NCBI GenBank assembly: GCA_965116445.1
Contig: OZ220688.1
Coordinates: 2,046,001 to 2,110,000 of the forward strand
DNA length: 64,000 bases
Direction: 5' to 3'
Source of the DNA: Multivorans sp965116445
Lineage (GTDB): Bacteria > Acidobacteriota > Thermoanaerobaculia > Multivoradales > Multivoraceae
Part shown: positions 40,139 through 48,150 of the stretch, in pieces
Position numbering within the stretch: the stretch's first letter is position 1
Layout: each line of letters begins with the position of its first letter
Made by a program: the position numbers and the translations under genes
The notes under the pieces: model-generated
Databases searched by the model: none
What the model saw: the letters and a program-made list of their open reading frames with translations, nothing else
What the model was told of the DNA's origin: nothing

Positions 40139-42450
40139 CGACATTCTCCCGGCGGACTCCGCGCACGAGCAGTCATCCAGGCGCGATCGCTCGCATCCTC
40201 CCATGCGTTCTTGCCTCGGCGCTCCTCGCGTGCGGCGGTGAGGCGCGGCACGCCTCGCGCGCGGACCTTGCCCGGTTGCTCGACCTGGCCACGGTCACCG
40301 CCGAGACGGCGGAGGTTCAACCCGGCAACTACGAACAGCGCGATGAGCTCCTGAGCGGTTGGTCCGCCCCCGAGGAAACCAGGGCGGGCACCTTCGCCAG
40401 GAACGCCCGCCCAAGCGCCAGCCTGCGCTGGCAACTGGCCTGGCCGCGCGCGCTGGAACTCGTCCTTACCGGCCGGAACCTGACGGCTGGCGGCAGCCAG
40501 CCGGTCACTGTCCGCGTGTCCTGGAATGACGAGACCCTGGGTCAGTTCGAGCTGTCGGCGGACGCCGGGATGGAAGAGCACCGCCTGCAACTGCCGGCCA
40601 CCGTCCAACGAACGGGCGCCAACGAAGTCAAGTTGAACCACGTCATCCACGCGGGGCCCGGCGCCGTCGAGCCCAGGGTCGCCTGGAGCCGCCTTCGGAT
40701 CGAGGGCGCCGGCGCCGGTTCACGACCGGCTGCGGAAGCCGATGGATCGCTCAAGCTGCCTTTCCACAGCGCGGTCGACTACTACGTCCTGCTGCCCGCA
40801 GGCGGCACGCTCGAGTTGGGCGCCGAGCTGTACGGTCCCCAAGGCGCCTGGAGGAACGCCGAACCGGCGCCAGGTCTGAGGGCATCCGCCTACCGCTCAC
40901 CTTTGGGACCGCCGATCGTAACGACGACACTGACACAAGGCCGCGGCCGATTGACCCTGCCCGCACACGAGAGCCCGCTCCGCCTCCGCCTGGAACCGAG
41001 TCCAGGCGCCCGTGTGCCGGAAGCGGAAGCGGGTCTCCTGGTGTCTGCGCTCCTGCACAGCCCGACCCCGGCCTGGCCTCACGCCGCTTCGCCGCCCGAG
41101 TCGGGCCGCGGGGAGAGCGAGCCCACACCGCGGGACGGCGCGCCTGAAGCAACCGCGGCTCTGTCCGGGAAGTTGCCCCACATCCTGATCTTCCTCGTCG
41201 ACACGCTGCGCGCCGACCACCTGGGCTGCTACGGCTATGGGCGCCCGACGTCGCCGAACATCGACCGTTTCGCCGACGACGCCGTGCTCTTCGAGCATCC
41301 GGTGGCCCAGTCGTCATGGACCCGCCCGGCGACGGCGAGCATCCTCACAGGGCTCTATCCCCACAACCACGGCGCCCGCACCCGGAACCAGAGACTCGGT
41401 GAGGAGGTCCCGTATCTGCCGGAGATCTTGCGATCGCTCGGCTACCGGGCCCTCGGCGTGAGCACGAACGGCAACGCCGGTCCCCGGTTCGGTTTCCGCC
41501 GCGGCTTCAGTCACTTCAGATCCCTGCCAGAGCGTGCCTCGCGGCCCGGTATTCACGTTCCGGTATGGAGGGCGGTCGACGAGACTCTGGAGTGGCTGGA
41601 GCGGATCGGACCGGGGGACTCCTTCTTCGTCTTTCTCCACGTCACGGATCCCCACGCTCCCTACCTCCCGCCCGAGCGCCTGCGACGACAGTTTGCACCC
41701 GACGCTCCCCCGGGGCCCGGCATTCTCAAGACCAGGACTTCGGCTGGCGCCAGCCACTCGGCAGAGGACCTGAGGGGCCTCTACGACGCCGAGATCGCCT
41801 TCGTCGACGAACACTTCGGGCGCATGCTCGAGGAGCTGGACCGACGAGGTGTCCTGGACGACACGCTTGTCGTCTTCGTGGCGGACCACGGCGAGGAGTT
41901 CCAGGACCACGGCCGGTACGGTCACGGAGCCACCCTCTACCAGGAGCAGATCCACGTGCCGCTCATCGTTCGATTGCCCGGAGCGTTGCGCCGGCCCGAA
42001 GACCTCTCCGTGGTGAAGTCGCAAGTGCGACAGATCGACATCGTCCCCACGATTCTCGACTCGATCGGACACCCGGACCTGATCGACACCGATGGCAGGT
42101 CTCTTCTTCCTCTCGTTCGCTCCGGCAACGACGTCCGTCCCTTCTCGGTCGCCATGGCCGAACTCCGTCTCGACGGACGCGCGATGGACGCGGTGCTGCT
42201 TGACGGAGCCGACCGCCGCCACAAGCTGATCGACTCCAAGACCCTCTCCAGGGCGGGTCGGCAACTGTTCGACACGAGCCGCGATCGTGCGGAGTTGAAC
42301 GACCTGGGGCAGGAGTCGCTCTGGGCCGGCTATCTGGCGACGATCGGCAAGCTCCTGCAGCGAGGATCCGGGCCACTTGGGGCCGGCGTGGAACCGGCGA
42401 TGCCGGCCGAGCAGCGCGAGGCGCTGAAGGCTCTCGGCTACCTGGATTGA
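40135..42450 (+). CDS. Sulfatase-like lipoprotein lacking the formylglycine Cys
   Basis: 771 residues from GTG 40135, overlapping the previous stop (GTGA). A lipobox (LASALLAC) near residue 33 makes it a lipoprotein. Residues 60-340 are beta-rich and of unknown fold. The sulfatase-like domain starts at ILIFLVDTLRADHLGCYGYG; the nucleophile region SSWTRPATASILTGLYPHNHG has Thr (about residue 396) where Cys is expected. Metal and active-site motifs HVTDPHAPYLPP and VFVADHGEEFQDHGR are intact. Thr-containing members are common among phosphoglycerol or phosphoethanolamine transferases and uncharacterised hydrolases, so true sulfatase activity is doubtful. Confidence 0.78.
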   Translation: MTTFSRRTPRTSSHPGAIARILPCVLASALLACGGEARHASRADLARLLDLATVTAETAEVQPGNYEQRDELLSGWSAPEETRAGTFARNARPSASLRWQLAWPRALELVLTGRNLTAGGSQPVTVRVSWNDETLGQFELSADAGMEEHRLQLPATVQRTGANEVKLNHVIHAGPGAVEPRVAWSRLRIEGAGAGSRPAAEADGSLKLPFHSAVDYYVLLPAGGTLELGAELYGPQGAWRNAEPAPGLRASAYRSPLGPPIVTTTLTQGRGRLTLPAHESPLRLRLEPSPGARVPEAEAGLLVSALLHSPTPAWPHAASPPESGRGESEPTPRDGAPEATAALSGKLPHILIFLVDTLRADHLGCYGYGRPTSPNIDRFADDAVLFEHPVAQSSWTRPATASILTGLYPHNHGARTRNQRLGEEVPYLPEILRSLGYRALGVSTNGNAGPRFGFRRGFSHFRSLPERASRPGIHVPVWRAVDETLEWLERIGPGDSFFVFLHVTDPHAPYLPPERLRRQFAPDAPPGPGILKTRTSAGASHSAEDLRGLYDAEIAFVDEHFGRMLEELDRRGVLDDTLVVFVADHGEEFQDHGRYGHGATLYQEQIHVPLIVRLPGALRRPEDLSVVKSQVRQIDIVPTILDSIGHPDLIDTDGRSLLPLVRSGNDVRPFSVAMAELRLDGRAMDAVLLDGADRRHKLIDSKTLSRAGRQLFDTSRDRAELNDLGQESLWAGYLATIGKLLQRGSGPLGAGVEPAMPAEQREALKALGYLD

Positions 42451-42470
42451 ACTCGTTCGGCCTACGCCCG

Positions 42471-42491
42471 CGCGGAGGCGGACGCTCCGCG
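42471..42491. terminator. Hairpin between convergent genes
   Basis: CGCGGAG (42471-42477) pairs with CTCCGCG (42485-42491) around a 7-nt loop, in the 41-bp gap between the convergent sulfatase-like lipoprotein and SDR genes. It has no T-run, so it may act as a weak bidirectional terminator only. Confidence 0.35.
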
Positions 42492-43271
42492 TCAGGCTCG
42501 CCGGACCGTCAGACCGCCGTCCACCGGCAGCGCGACGCCGGTGATGAAGGACGAGGCCGGCAGGCACAGGTGCAGCGTGCCGTGCGCCACTTCCTCGGGG
42601 TCGCCGTAGCGCCGCAGCGCTGTGCGGCGGCGGGCGTAGATCTGCTTGTGCTCCTCGGGGATCCGCTCCGTCATCCCGGTGCGGATCGGACCGGGGCAGA
42701 TGCAGTTCACCGTGATCCCCTCCTTGCCCAGCTCCACCGCCAGGCCTCGGGTCAGGCCGATGACCCCCGTCTTGGCCGCCGAGTACGCGCTGTTCATCGC
42801 GGTCGCGCCCAGCCCTTCGGTCGAGGCGATGTTCACGATCCGCGGCGAGTCCGACTCGCGCAGGTACGGCAGCGCCGCACGGATCATCCGCTGGTGGGCG
42901 GTGAGCAGCACGTTGACCGTCTCCTGCCAGCGCTGCTCGTACTCGTCCGCGTCGATCGGCCCGCCGCGTGAGATGCCTGCGTTGTTCACCAGGATGTCGA
43001 TGCCGCCGTAGCGCGCCGCCACTTCGTCGACCACCCGCAGGATCGCCTCGGCGTCGCCGACGTCGAGCGTCCAGGCCGTCGCTTCCCGGCCCGCGGCCTC
43101 GATCTCGGCAACGGTCTCCCGGACGCCTTCACCGTTGATGTCCGTGGCCGCGACGTTCGCGCCTTCCGCGGCAAACAGCTTCGCAGTCGCCCGGCCCATG
43201 CCCGAAGCGCAGCCCGTGATCAACGCGGTCTTGCCGGCCACGGACCGGCTCAGTGTGGTCAGTTCCGTCAT
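42492..43271 (-). CDS. SDR-family oxidoreductase (FabG-like)
   Basis: 259 residues. Cofactor loop ALITGCASGMGRATAKL, IDILVNNAGISRGG, catalytic Ser in NIASTEGLG, YSAAKTGVIG and the closing ITGVALPVDGGLT. Related enzymes include 3-oxoacyl-ACP and 2-hydroxy-acid dehydrogenases. Its start ATG shares a base with the stop of the aminotransferase gene (TGATG), so the pair is translated together. Probably reduces or oxidises a metabolite produced by the aminotransferase. Confidence 0.88.
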   Translation of the reverse strand: MTELTTLSRSVAGKTALITGCASGMGRATAKLFAAEGANVAATDINGEGVRETVAEIEAAGREATAWTLDVGDAEAILRVVDEVAARYGGIDILVNNAGISRGGPIDADEYEQRWQETVNVLLTAHQRMIRAALPYLRESDSPRIVNIASTEGLGATAMNSAYSAAKTGVIGLTRGLAVELGKEGITVNCICPGPIRTGMTERIPEEHKQIYARRRTALRRYGDPEEVAHGTLHLCLPASSFITGVALPVDGGLTVRRA

Positions 43272-44674
43272 CAGGATGCTCCTCCGCCTGTCTCGACCCA
43301 GGCCAGGGTGTCGTCCAGGGCCCGGCCAAACCTCTCCAGAATCTCGTCGATGTCCGATTCGGTGACGATCAGCGGCGGGCAGAAGGCCAGCGTGTCACCG
43401 AGCGCCCGCAGAATGACCCCGTGATCCAGGCCACGATCCTGGCAGTACGCGCCGACGCCGCGCGCCGCCGGGAAGGCCTCCCGGGTCTTCTTGTCCGCGA
43501 CGAGTTCGCAGGCGCCGAGCAGCCCCATGCCCCGCACTTCCCCGACCAGCGGATGGTCCGCAAAGCGCCGCAGCCCGGCCTGGAAGTAGCTCCCGACCCT
43601 ACCGGCGTGAGCGAAGAGGTCCCGCTCCTCCATGAGTTCCAGCGCCTTGAGCGCCACCGCGGCACAGACCGGATGCCCGGTGTAGGTGAAGCCGTGGCCG
43701 AACACGCCCCAGCGCTCGCCCGCCTCAACGAAGACGTCGACCATCTCGTCCGGCACCAGCACCGCACTGATCGGCAGGTAGGCGGATGACAGGGCCTTCG
43801 CGACCGAGGCGGTATCCGGTTTCATGTCCACCGCCTCGGCGCCGAATGGCGTGCCGAGCCGGCCGAACCCACAGATCACCTCGTCGTCGATCAGCAGCAC
43901 GTCGTGCTCGTCCAGGACCTTCCGGATCGCCGGGTAGTAGCCCTCGGGAGGCACGACGACGCCGCCGGCGCCCAGCACCGGTTCGGCGATGAACGCCGCG
44001 ACCGTTTCGGGGCCCTCGGCGCGGATCAGCTCGTCGAGTTCGGTGGCCAGCCTGGCGGTGAACTCGCCTTCCGTCTCGCCCGGCTCGGCTTCCCGGTAGT
44101 GGTGCGGGCAGGTCACGTGACGAAACTGCGGCAGCGGCAGGTCGAAGCTCTTGTGGAAGGCGGGCAGTCCGGTCAGGCTGCCAGCGGCCACGGTGACGCC
44201 GTGGTAGCCGCGGCGGCGACTGACGATCTTCTTCTTTTCCGGCCGTCCGAGCGCGTTGTTGTAGTACCAGACGAGTTTGACCTGGGTGTCGTTCGCGTCC
44301 GAACCGGAAGTGCCGAAGAATGCCTTCGCGTTCGGAACCGGCCCGATCTCGCGCAGCTTCGCCGCAAGCGCGACCGCCGGCTCGTGGCTGCGACCCGCAA
44401 ACAGGTGGGAGAAGGAGAGCTTCCGAATCTGCTCGGCGGCCGCTTCCGCGAGCTCCTCCACGCCGTAACCCAGGGCCGTGCACCACAGGCCGGCCATCCC
44501 CTCGATGTACTCCCTGCCGTCTTCGTCCCAGACCCGGATGCCCTTGCCTCGTTCGATGACGAGCGGTCCGTCGCGCCGGAGGGCCGGAAGGTCCGTCGAC
44601 GGATGCAGGACGGACAGGTGGTCGCGATCTGAGGTCGAAGGGGCGAACGTCGTCGCCTCGGCGGGCAGGCTCAT
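43271..44674 (-). CDS. Class III aminotransferase (omega-amino acid:pyruvate type)
   Basis: 467 residues. PLP Lys in TASVAKALSSAYLPISA; other family motifs are KAFFGTSGSDANDTQVKL, SRRRGYHGVTVAAGSLTG, AEPVLGAGGVVVPP and LLIDDEVICGFGRLG. This matches the beta-alanine/putrescine/taurine:pyruvate branch. It likely feeds an aldehyde or keto acid to the SDR encoded directly downstream. Upstream lies an acyl-CoA dehydrogenase gene across a 65-bp gap, so a longer catabolic operon is possible. Confidence 0.9.
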   Translation of the reverse strand: MSLPAEATTFAPSTSDRDHLSVLHPSTDLPALRRDGPLVIERGKGIRVWDEDGREYIEGMAGLWCTALGYGVEELAEAAAEQIRKLSFSHLFAGRSHEPAVALAAKLREIGPVPNAKAFFGTSGSDANDTQVKLVWYYNNALGRPEKKKIVSRRRGYHGVTVAAGSLTGLPAFHKSFDLPLPQFRHVTCPHHYREAEPGETEGEFTARLATELDELIRAEGPETVAAFIAEPVLGAGGVVVPPEGYYPAIRKVLDEHDVLLIDDEVICGFGRLGTPFGAEAVDMKPDTASVAKALSSAYLPISAVLVPDEMVDVFVEAGERWGVFGHGFTYTGHPVCAAVALKALELMEERDLFAHAGRVGSYFQAGLRRFADHPLVGEVRGMGLLGACELVADKKTREAFPAARGVGAYCQDRGLDHGVILRALGDTLAFCPPLIVTESDIDEILERFGRALDDTLAWVETGGGAS

Positions 44675-44739
44675 CGGGGCTCCGGATGCGGCAGGTTCAA
44701 CGTAACGAAGAGTGCAGTCTATGCCGCCGTGTGCGGGTT

Positions 44740-45954
44740 CTAGAGATCGGTGTCGCCACGAAGAAGCTGGCGAGCGATCATCCGGTTCATGATCTCGTTC
44801 GAGCCGTCGGCCACGTTCACGACGCGGAGCGCCTTCCAGGCCTCGGTCAGGCCGAGTTCATTCGTGAAACCCAGGGCGCCGTGGGTCTGCATCGCGCGGT
44901 CCACGGCCCGCAGCCCGGCCTGGACCGACCAGGCCTTCGTCATGCTCAACTCCTTGATTGCGCGCTCGCCGCGATCGAGAAGCCGGGCGGCGTTGCGCCC
45001 CATCAGGTGGGCGGCGTGGAGTTCCGTCGCCGACTCGGCCAGGGGGAAGGTCACGCCCTGGTACTCGGCGATCGGAGCGCCGAACGCCTCGCGCTTCTGC
45101 GCGTAGTCGAGCGCCGTCTCGACCGCCCAGCGACCGGTGCCCACCGCCCGTGCCGAGTTGTAGACCCGGCCCAGGGAAACGCCGTACAGCGCCGCGGCCA
45201 GTCCGCGGTCGACCTCGCCGATCACCTGCCACGGCTCGACGTAGAGACCCTCAAGCGCGATCTCCGCCTCGTCGCCGCCGATATCGCCGAACAGCTCGAC
45301 GACGCGCATCCGCCTGAAGCCTCTCGCCTCGGTCGGAACGATGAAGGCGGTGATCCCTCGCTCGCCGGTACGCGCGAAGAGAACGCAGTAGTCGGCGATC
45401 GGTCCGTGTGTCGTCCAGATCTTCCGGCCGTTGATCCGCCAGCCGTCGCCGTCCCGCTCCGCTCTCGTCGCGAGCGCCGAGAGGTCGGAACCGGCGCCCG
45501 GCTCGGACAACCCGAAGCACATGATCTTCGAGCCGTCCATCAGCCCCGGCAGGAAGCGCTCCCGCGCCTCGTCCGTGAGTTGTGACAAAAGCCGGCTGGG
45601 ACCGAACGCCCAGTGCGCCATCACGTGCAGCAAGAGCCACGGACGCGGTCCCAGGTGGTGAAAGAGCGCCTGCCAACCCGCGTAGTAGGCGAGATGGCCA
45701 TGTCCGCCGCCGCCGAGTTCCTCGGGTACGCAGGCAATGAACAGACCTTGTTGGGCCGAGGCCGTCCGGACCTCCCGGATCAGCTCGACAACTTCACGGC
45801 GCAGCCGGCCGCCCTCGTCGTAGCGCCGCCGCGGATCGTCGAGGAGTTCGCCGTGCCGGTCGTGCCGCGGCAGAACCTCGCGCTCCGCGAAGTCCAGCAC
45901 CCGACGCCGGAAGTCCTCGATCTCCGGCGGAAGCGGCTCGGCGATCGCGGTCAT
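44740..45954 (-). CDS. Acyl-CoA dehydrogenase family protein
   Basis: 404 residues from ATG 45954. FAD-binding and substrate motifs: KIMCFGLSEPGAGSDLSAL, WRINGRKIWTTHGPIADY, YAQKREAFGAPIAEYQGV and the C-terminal MQTHGALGFTNELGL. The catalytic base of short-chain enzymes (Glu near residue 376) is not obvious, as in several acyl-CoA dehydrogenase branches. Oxidises an acyl-CoA to enoyl-CoA and passes electrons to ETF. A 78-codon upstream extension of the frame is rejected because it would run through repeat R2. Confidence 0.88.
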   Translation of the reverse strand: MTAIAEPLPPEIEDFRRRVLDFAEREVLPRHDRHGELLDDPRRRYDEGGRLRREVVELIREVRTASAQQGLFIACVPEELGGGGHGHLAYYAGWQALFHHLGPRPWLLLHVMAHWAFGPSRLLSQLTDEARERFLPGLMDGSKIMCFGLSEPGAGSDLSALATRAERDGDGWRINGRKIWTTHGPIADYCVLFARTGERGITAFIVPTEARGFRRMRVVELFGDIGGDEAEIALEGLYVEPWQVIGEVDRGLAAALYGVSLGRVYNSARAVGTGRWAVETALDYAQKREAFGAPIAEYQGVTFPLAESATELHAAHLMGRNAARLLDRGERAIKELSMTKAWSVQAGLRAVDRAMQTHGALGFTNELGLTEAWKALRVVNVADGSNEIMNRMIARQLLRGDTDL

Positions 45955-45962
45955 GGAGCTAG

Positions 45963-46010
45963 GAGCTTGCCCCGCCGAACGCCGCGGAGCGAGTTCCGCG
46001 GGGCGAGGTC
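45963..46010. repeat. R2-related repeat
   Basis: GAGCTTGCCCCGCCGAACGC, then CGCGGAGCGAGTTCCGCGGGGCGAGG. It keeps the layout of the 17038 copy: the GAGCTTGC start, GAACGC, GAG.GAGTTC and a G/C-rich complement of the start. Arms now pair as CCCCGC/GCGGGG. It lies in the 110-bp gap between the esterase and acyl-CoA dehydrogenase genes, 9 bp upstream of the latter's start. Confidence 0.65.
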
Positions 46011-46041
46011 CTGGTGAGGTGGGGGCTGGGGCCAAACATGG

Positions 46042-46056
46042 AGCCTGCGACAGGCT
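46042..46056 (-). terminator. Small hairpin after the carboxylesterase gene
   Basis: AGCCTG-CGA-CAGGCT, 9 nt beyond the esterase stop on the minus strand, followed by a few T residues. A plausible weak terminator or processing site between the esterase and acyl-CoA dehydrogenase genes. Confidence 0.3.
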
Positions 46057-46064
46057 TGCCGGCT

Positions 46065-47714
46065 CTAGCCGCCGCCGCTCAAGGCGCTGTCCAGAGCGTC
46101 CAGCTTGTCCTTCCACAGACCCGCCTGGACCCCGACCTCGTCGCCGACGACGAGCGCCAGGTCGCTGTCCGCCTCGTAGCGCGGCCACTCAGGCAATCCC
46201 TCGCCGTTCGGATCGCCCGTCTTCGCGAAGTTCGTCCAGTAGCTCGACAGCAGGTCGGCGATCTCGTGATCCCGGTCCTCCCAGTTGATCCCGACCAGGT
46301 CCGTGTTGCCGAAGACGTAGGCCAGATCGCCGGAGTGGTAGGCGCCGAGGCGGCGCGGGCCACCCTCCCCGCCCAGGTCGGATCGATCCGGCAGGTAGAG
46401 CCGGAACACCGGCGGCGCGTGGCCGAAGAAATAGAGGTAAGCGTCGCCGCCGGCGGCCGCGGCGCGGCGGACCCACGTACGACTTCCCCAGCCGAAGATC
46501 GTGTCCGACGTGATCAGGGTCGGCACGGCCCCGGGCCCCTGCTCCGCCTCGGCGGCATAGGCCGCGAGCAGATCCTCCGCCGCATCGCCGTAGTCCTCCT
46601 CCAACTGTCGTTCGAGTTCCGCCTGTTCGAGCGGCGGTCCGGGCGCGAACAGGGCGCTCGATTCGTCGCCCATGAAGCCGACGATCATCGGCACGCGGTT
46701 GTGCTCCCCGCGGGCATAGATCGCTGACGGCTGGTCGGGCAGATACCAGCCGTCGACGACCGTCTTCGAGCCTGCGGACCAACCGGAACGTTCGGCGGCC
46801 GCCAGCACGTCGTCGGCGGGCGCCGTTCGGAGCTCCGCGATCGCATCCTCCTTGGAGCCTTCCCCGACGCCCAGTTCGGCGGCCAGCAGTTCGCCCCGCT
46901 CCTCAGCCTGCCCCAGCGTCGGAAGCGGCGTGAAGCAGCCCGCCGACTGGCCGACCGCCCGGTGGAACAGGCCGGCCGCGAGCGGTGACGCAACCAGACT
47001 GCAGACGCTCATCGAGCCGGCCGACTGGCCGAAGATCAGGACCCGCTCCGGATCGCCGCCGAATGCGGCCGCGTTCTTCTGCACCCATTCGAGCGCCGCG
47101 ATCTTGTCGAGCAGGCCGTAGTTGCCCGAGGATCCGTGCTCGGACTCGGCGCTCAGGCCGGCGTGCGCCAGGAACCCGAAGGAGCCGAGCCGGTAGTTGA
47201 TCGACACGAGCACCACGCCCTTGCGCGCCAGCGCCGCGCCGTCGAACGTGAGCGATGAACCATGGCCTGTCTCGTGGCTGCCGCCGTGAAACCAGACCAT
47301 GACCGGGCGCGGAGCGTCCGCGCCGGAATCCGCCCCGGTCCAGAGGTCGAGGTACAGGCAATCCTCGCTGCGGTCCATCTCGCCGCGGCTGTAGATCGAG
47401 GTGTCGGGCGTGATCGGCTGCCAGCAGGGCGCGCCCGATTCGTGCGCCGCGCGCACACCCTCCCACGACGCGGGGGGCTGTGGAGGACGCCAGCGCAGGT
47501 CGCCTACAGGCGGCGCCGCGTACGGGATGCCGCGGAACACGAGCACGTCGCCCGCCGGGCCGCGCCCGTCGTCGACTTCGGCGCCCTGGACGCGGCCGGA
47601 CGCCGTCTGGACTGTGAGGCCCGGACCGTCGGCGCCGGGATCTCCCGGCCCGCCACAGGCGGCAGCGGCGACGGTGATCACCATAACGACAAGATACGGC
47701 GGCCTGCGTTGCAT
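46065..47714 (-). CDS. Type-B carboxylesterase lipoprotein
   Basis: 549 residues. The N-terminus (YLVVMVITVAAAAC) is a lipoprotein or signal segment. Type-B carboxylesterase signatures: VFRGIPYAAPPVGDLRWRPP, SEDCLYLDLW, PVMVWFHGGSHETG, and the nucleophile elbow LIFGQSAGSMSV. The usual elbow is GESAG; Gln replaces Glu. The remaining triad residues fit Glu in GDESSALF and His in GAYHSGDLAYVFG. Hydrolyses carboxylic esters outside the cytoplasm. The thioesterase gene is 24 bp upstream. Confidence 0.9.
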   Translation of the reverse strand: MQRRPPYLVVMVITVAAAACGGPGDPGADGPGLTVQTASGRVQGAEVDDGRGPAGDVLVFRGIPYAAPPVGDLRWRPPQPPASWEGVRAAHESGAPCWQPITPDTSIYSRGEMDRSEDCLYLDLWTGADSGADAPRPVMVWFHGGSHETGHGSSLTFDGAALARKGVVLVSINYRLGSFGFLAHAGLSAESEHGSSGNYGLLDKIAALEWVQKNAAAFGGDPERVLIFGQSAGSMSVCSLVASPLAAGLFHRAVGQSAGCFTPLPTLGQAEERGELLAAELGVGEGSKEDAIAELRTAPADDVLAAAERSGWSAGSKTVVDGWYLPDQPSAIYARGEHNRVPMIVGFMGDESSALFAPGPPLEQAELERQLEEDYGDAAEDLLAAYAAEAEQGPGAVPTLITSDTIFGWGSRTWVRRAAAAGGDAYLYFFGHAPPVFRLYLPDRSDLGGEGGPRRLGAYHSGDLAYVFGNTDLVGINWEDRDHEIADLLSSYWTNFAKTGDPNGEGLPEWPRYEADSDLALVVGDEVGVQAGLWKDKLDALDSALSGGG

Positions 47715-47738
47715 TGGAACTCCCCTCCGTTCACGGAA

Positions 47739-48140
47739 TCAGACCTGCAACAGTAGCCGCTGCACATCCTCAGTAAGCGGCACGGGCCGTCCCGCCCTTG
47801 TGTCCAGCAACACCCAACGATGCGTGAAGCGAGCGATCTCCCTGCCGTCCGCCGCCGAGAGGACCTCGAAGTCCTGGTCGAAGCCGCGCTCCGTCGCCTT
47901 CGTCGTGCGGACCCGGATCCGCGCCCCCTCCTGCCACCGCAGCGGCGAAAAGTAGGTCGCGGTGGTCGAACGCTGCACCGCGTAGACGTGCTCGGGCTTG
48001 TGCCCTCTGTCGATACCGCAGTGGGACTCGAACCGTGCGTAGGCCATCTCGGTCAGCGCGAGCAGGACACCCGCGTGGACGTAGCCGGTCGCGGCGAAGC
48101 AGTCGGAGTGCCGCGTCTCGAACTCGGTCTCGAACGTCAC
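47739..48140 (-). CDS. Hotdog-fold acyl-CoA thioesterase
   Basis: 133 residues from GTG 48140, ten bases after the TPR gene stop, with GAGG 7 bp upstream. FETRHSDCFAATGYVHAGVLLALTE carries the YbgC/4HBT-like active-site pattern (Asp and the His/Gly loop). ATYFSPLRWQEGARIRVRT and ARFTHRWVLLDTRAGRPVP complete the hotdog fold. Cleaves acyl-CoA or a similar thioester in the cytoplasm; the acyl group is unknown. A longer frame to 48242 overlaps the TPR gene and is rejected. Confidence 0.85.
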   Translation of the reverse strand: MTFETEFETRHSDCFAATGYVHAGVLLALTEMAYARFESHCGIDRGHKPEHVYAVQRSTTATYFSPLRWQEGARIRVRTTKATERGFDQDFEVLSAADGREIARFTHRWVLLDTRAGRPVPLTEDVQRLLLQV

Positions 48141-48150
48141 CTGAGCGGCC

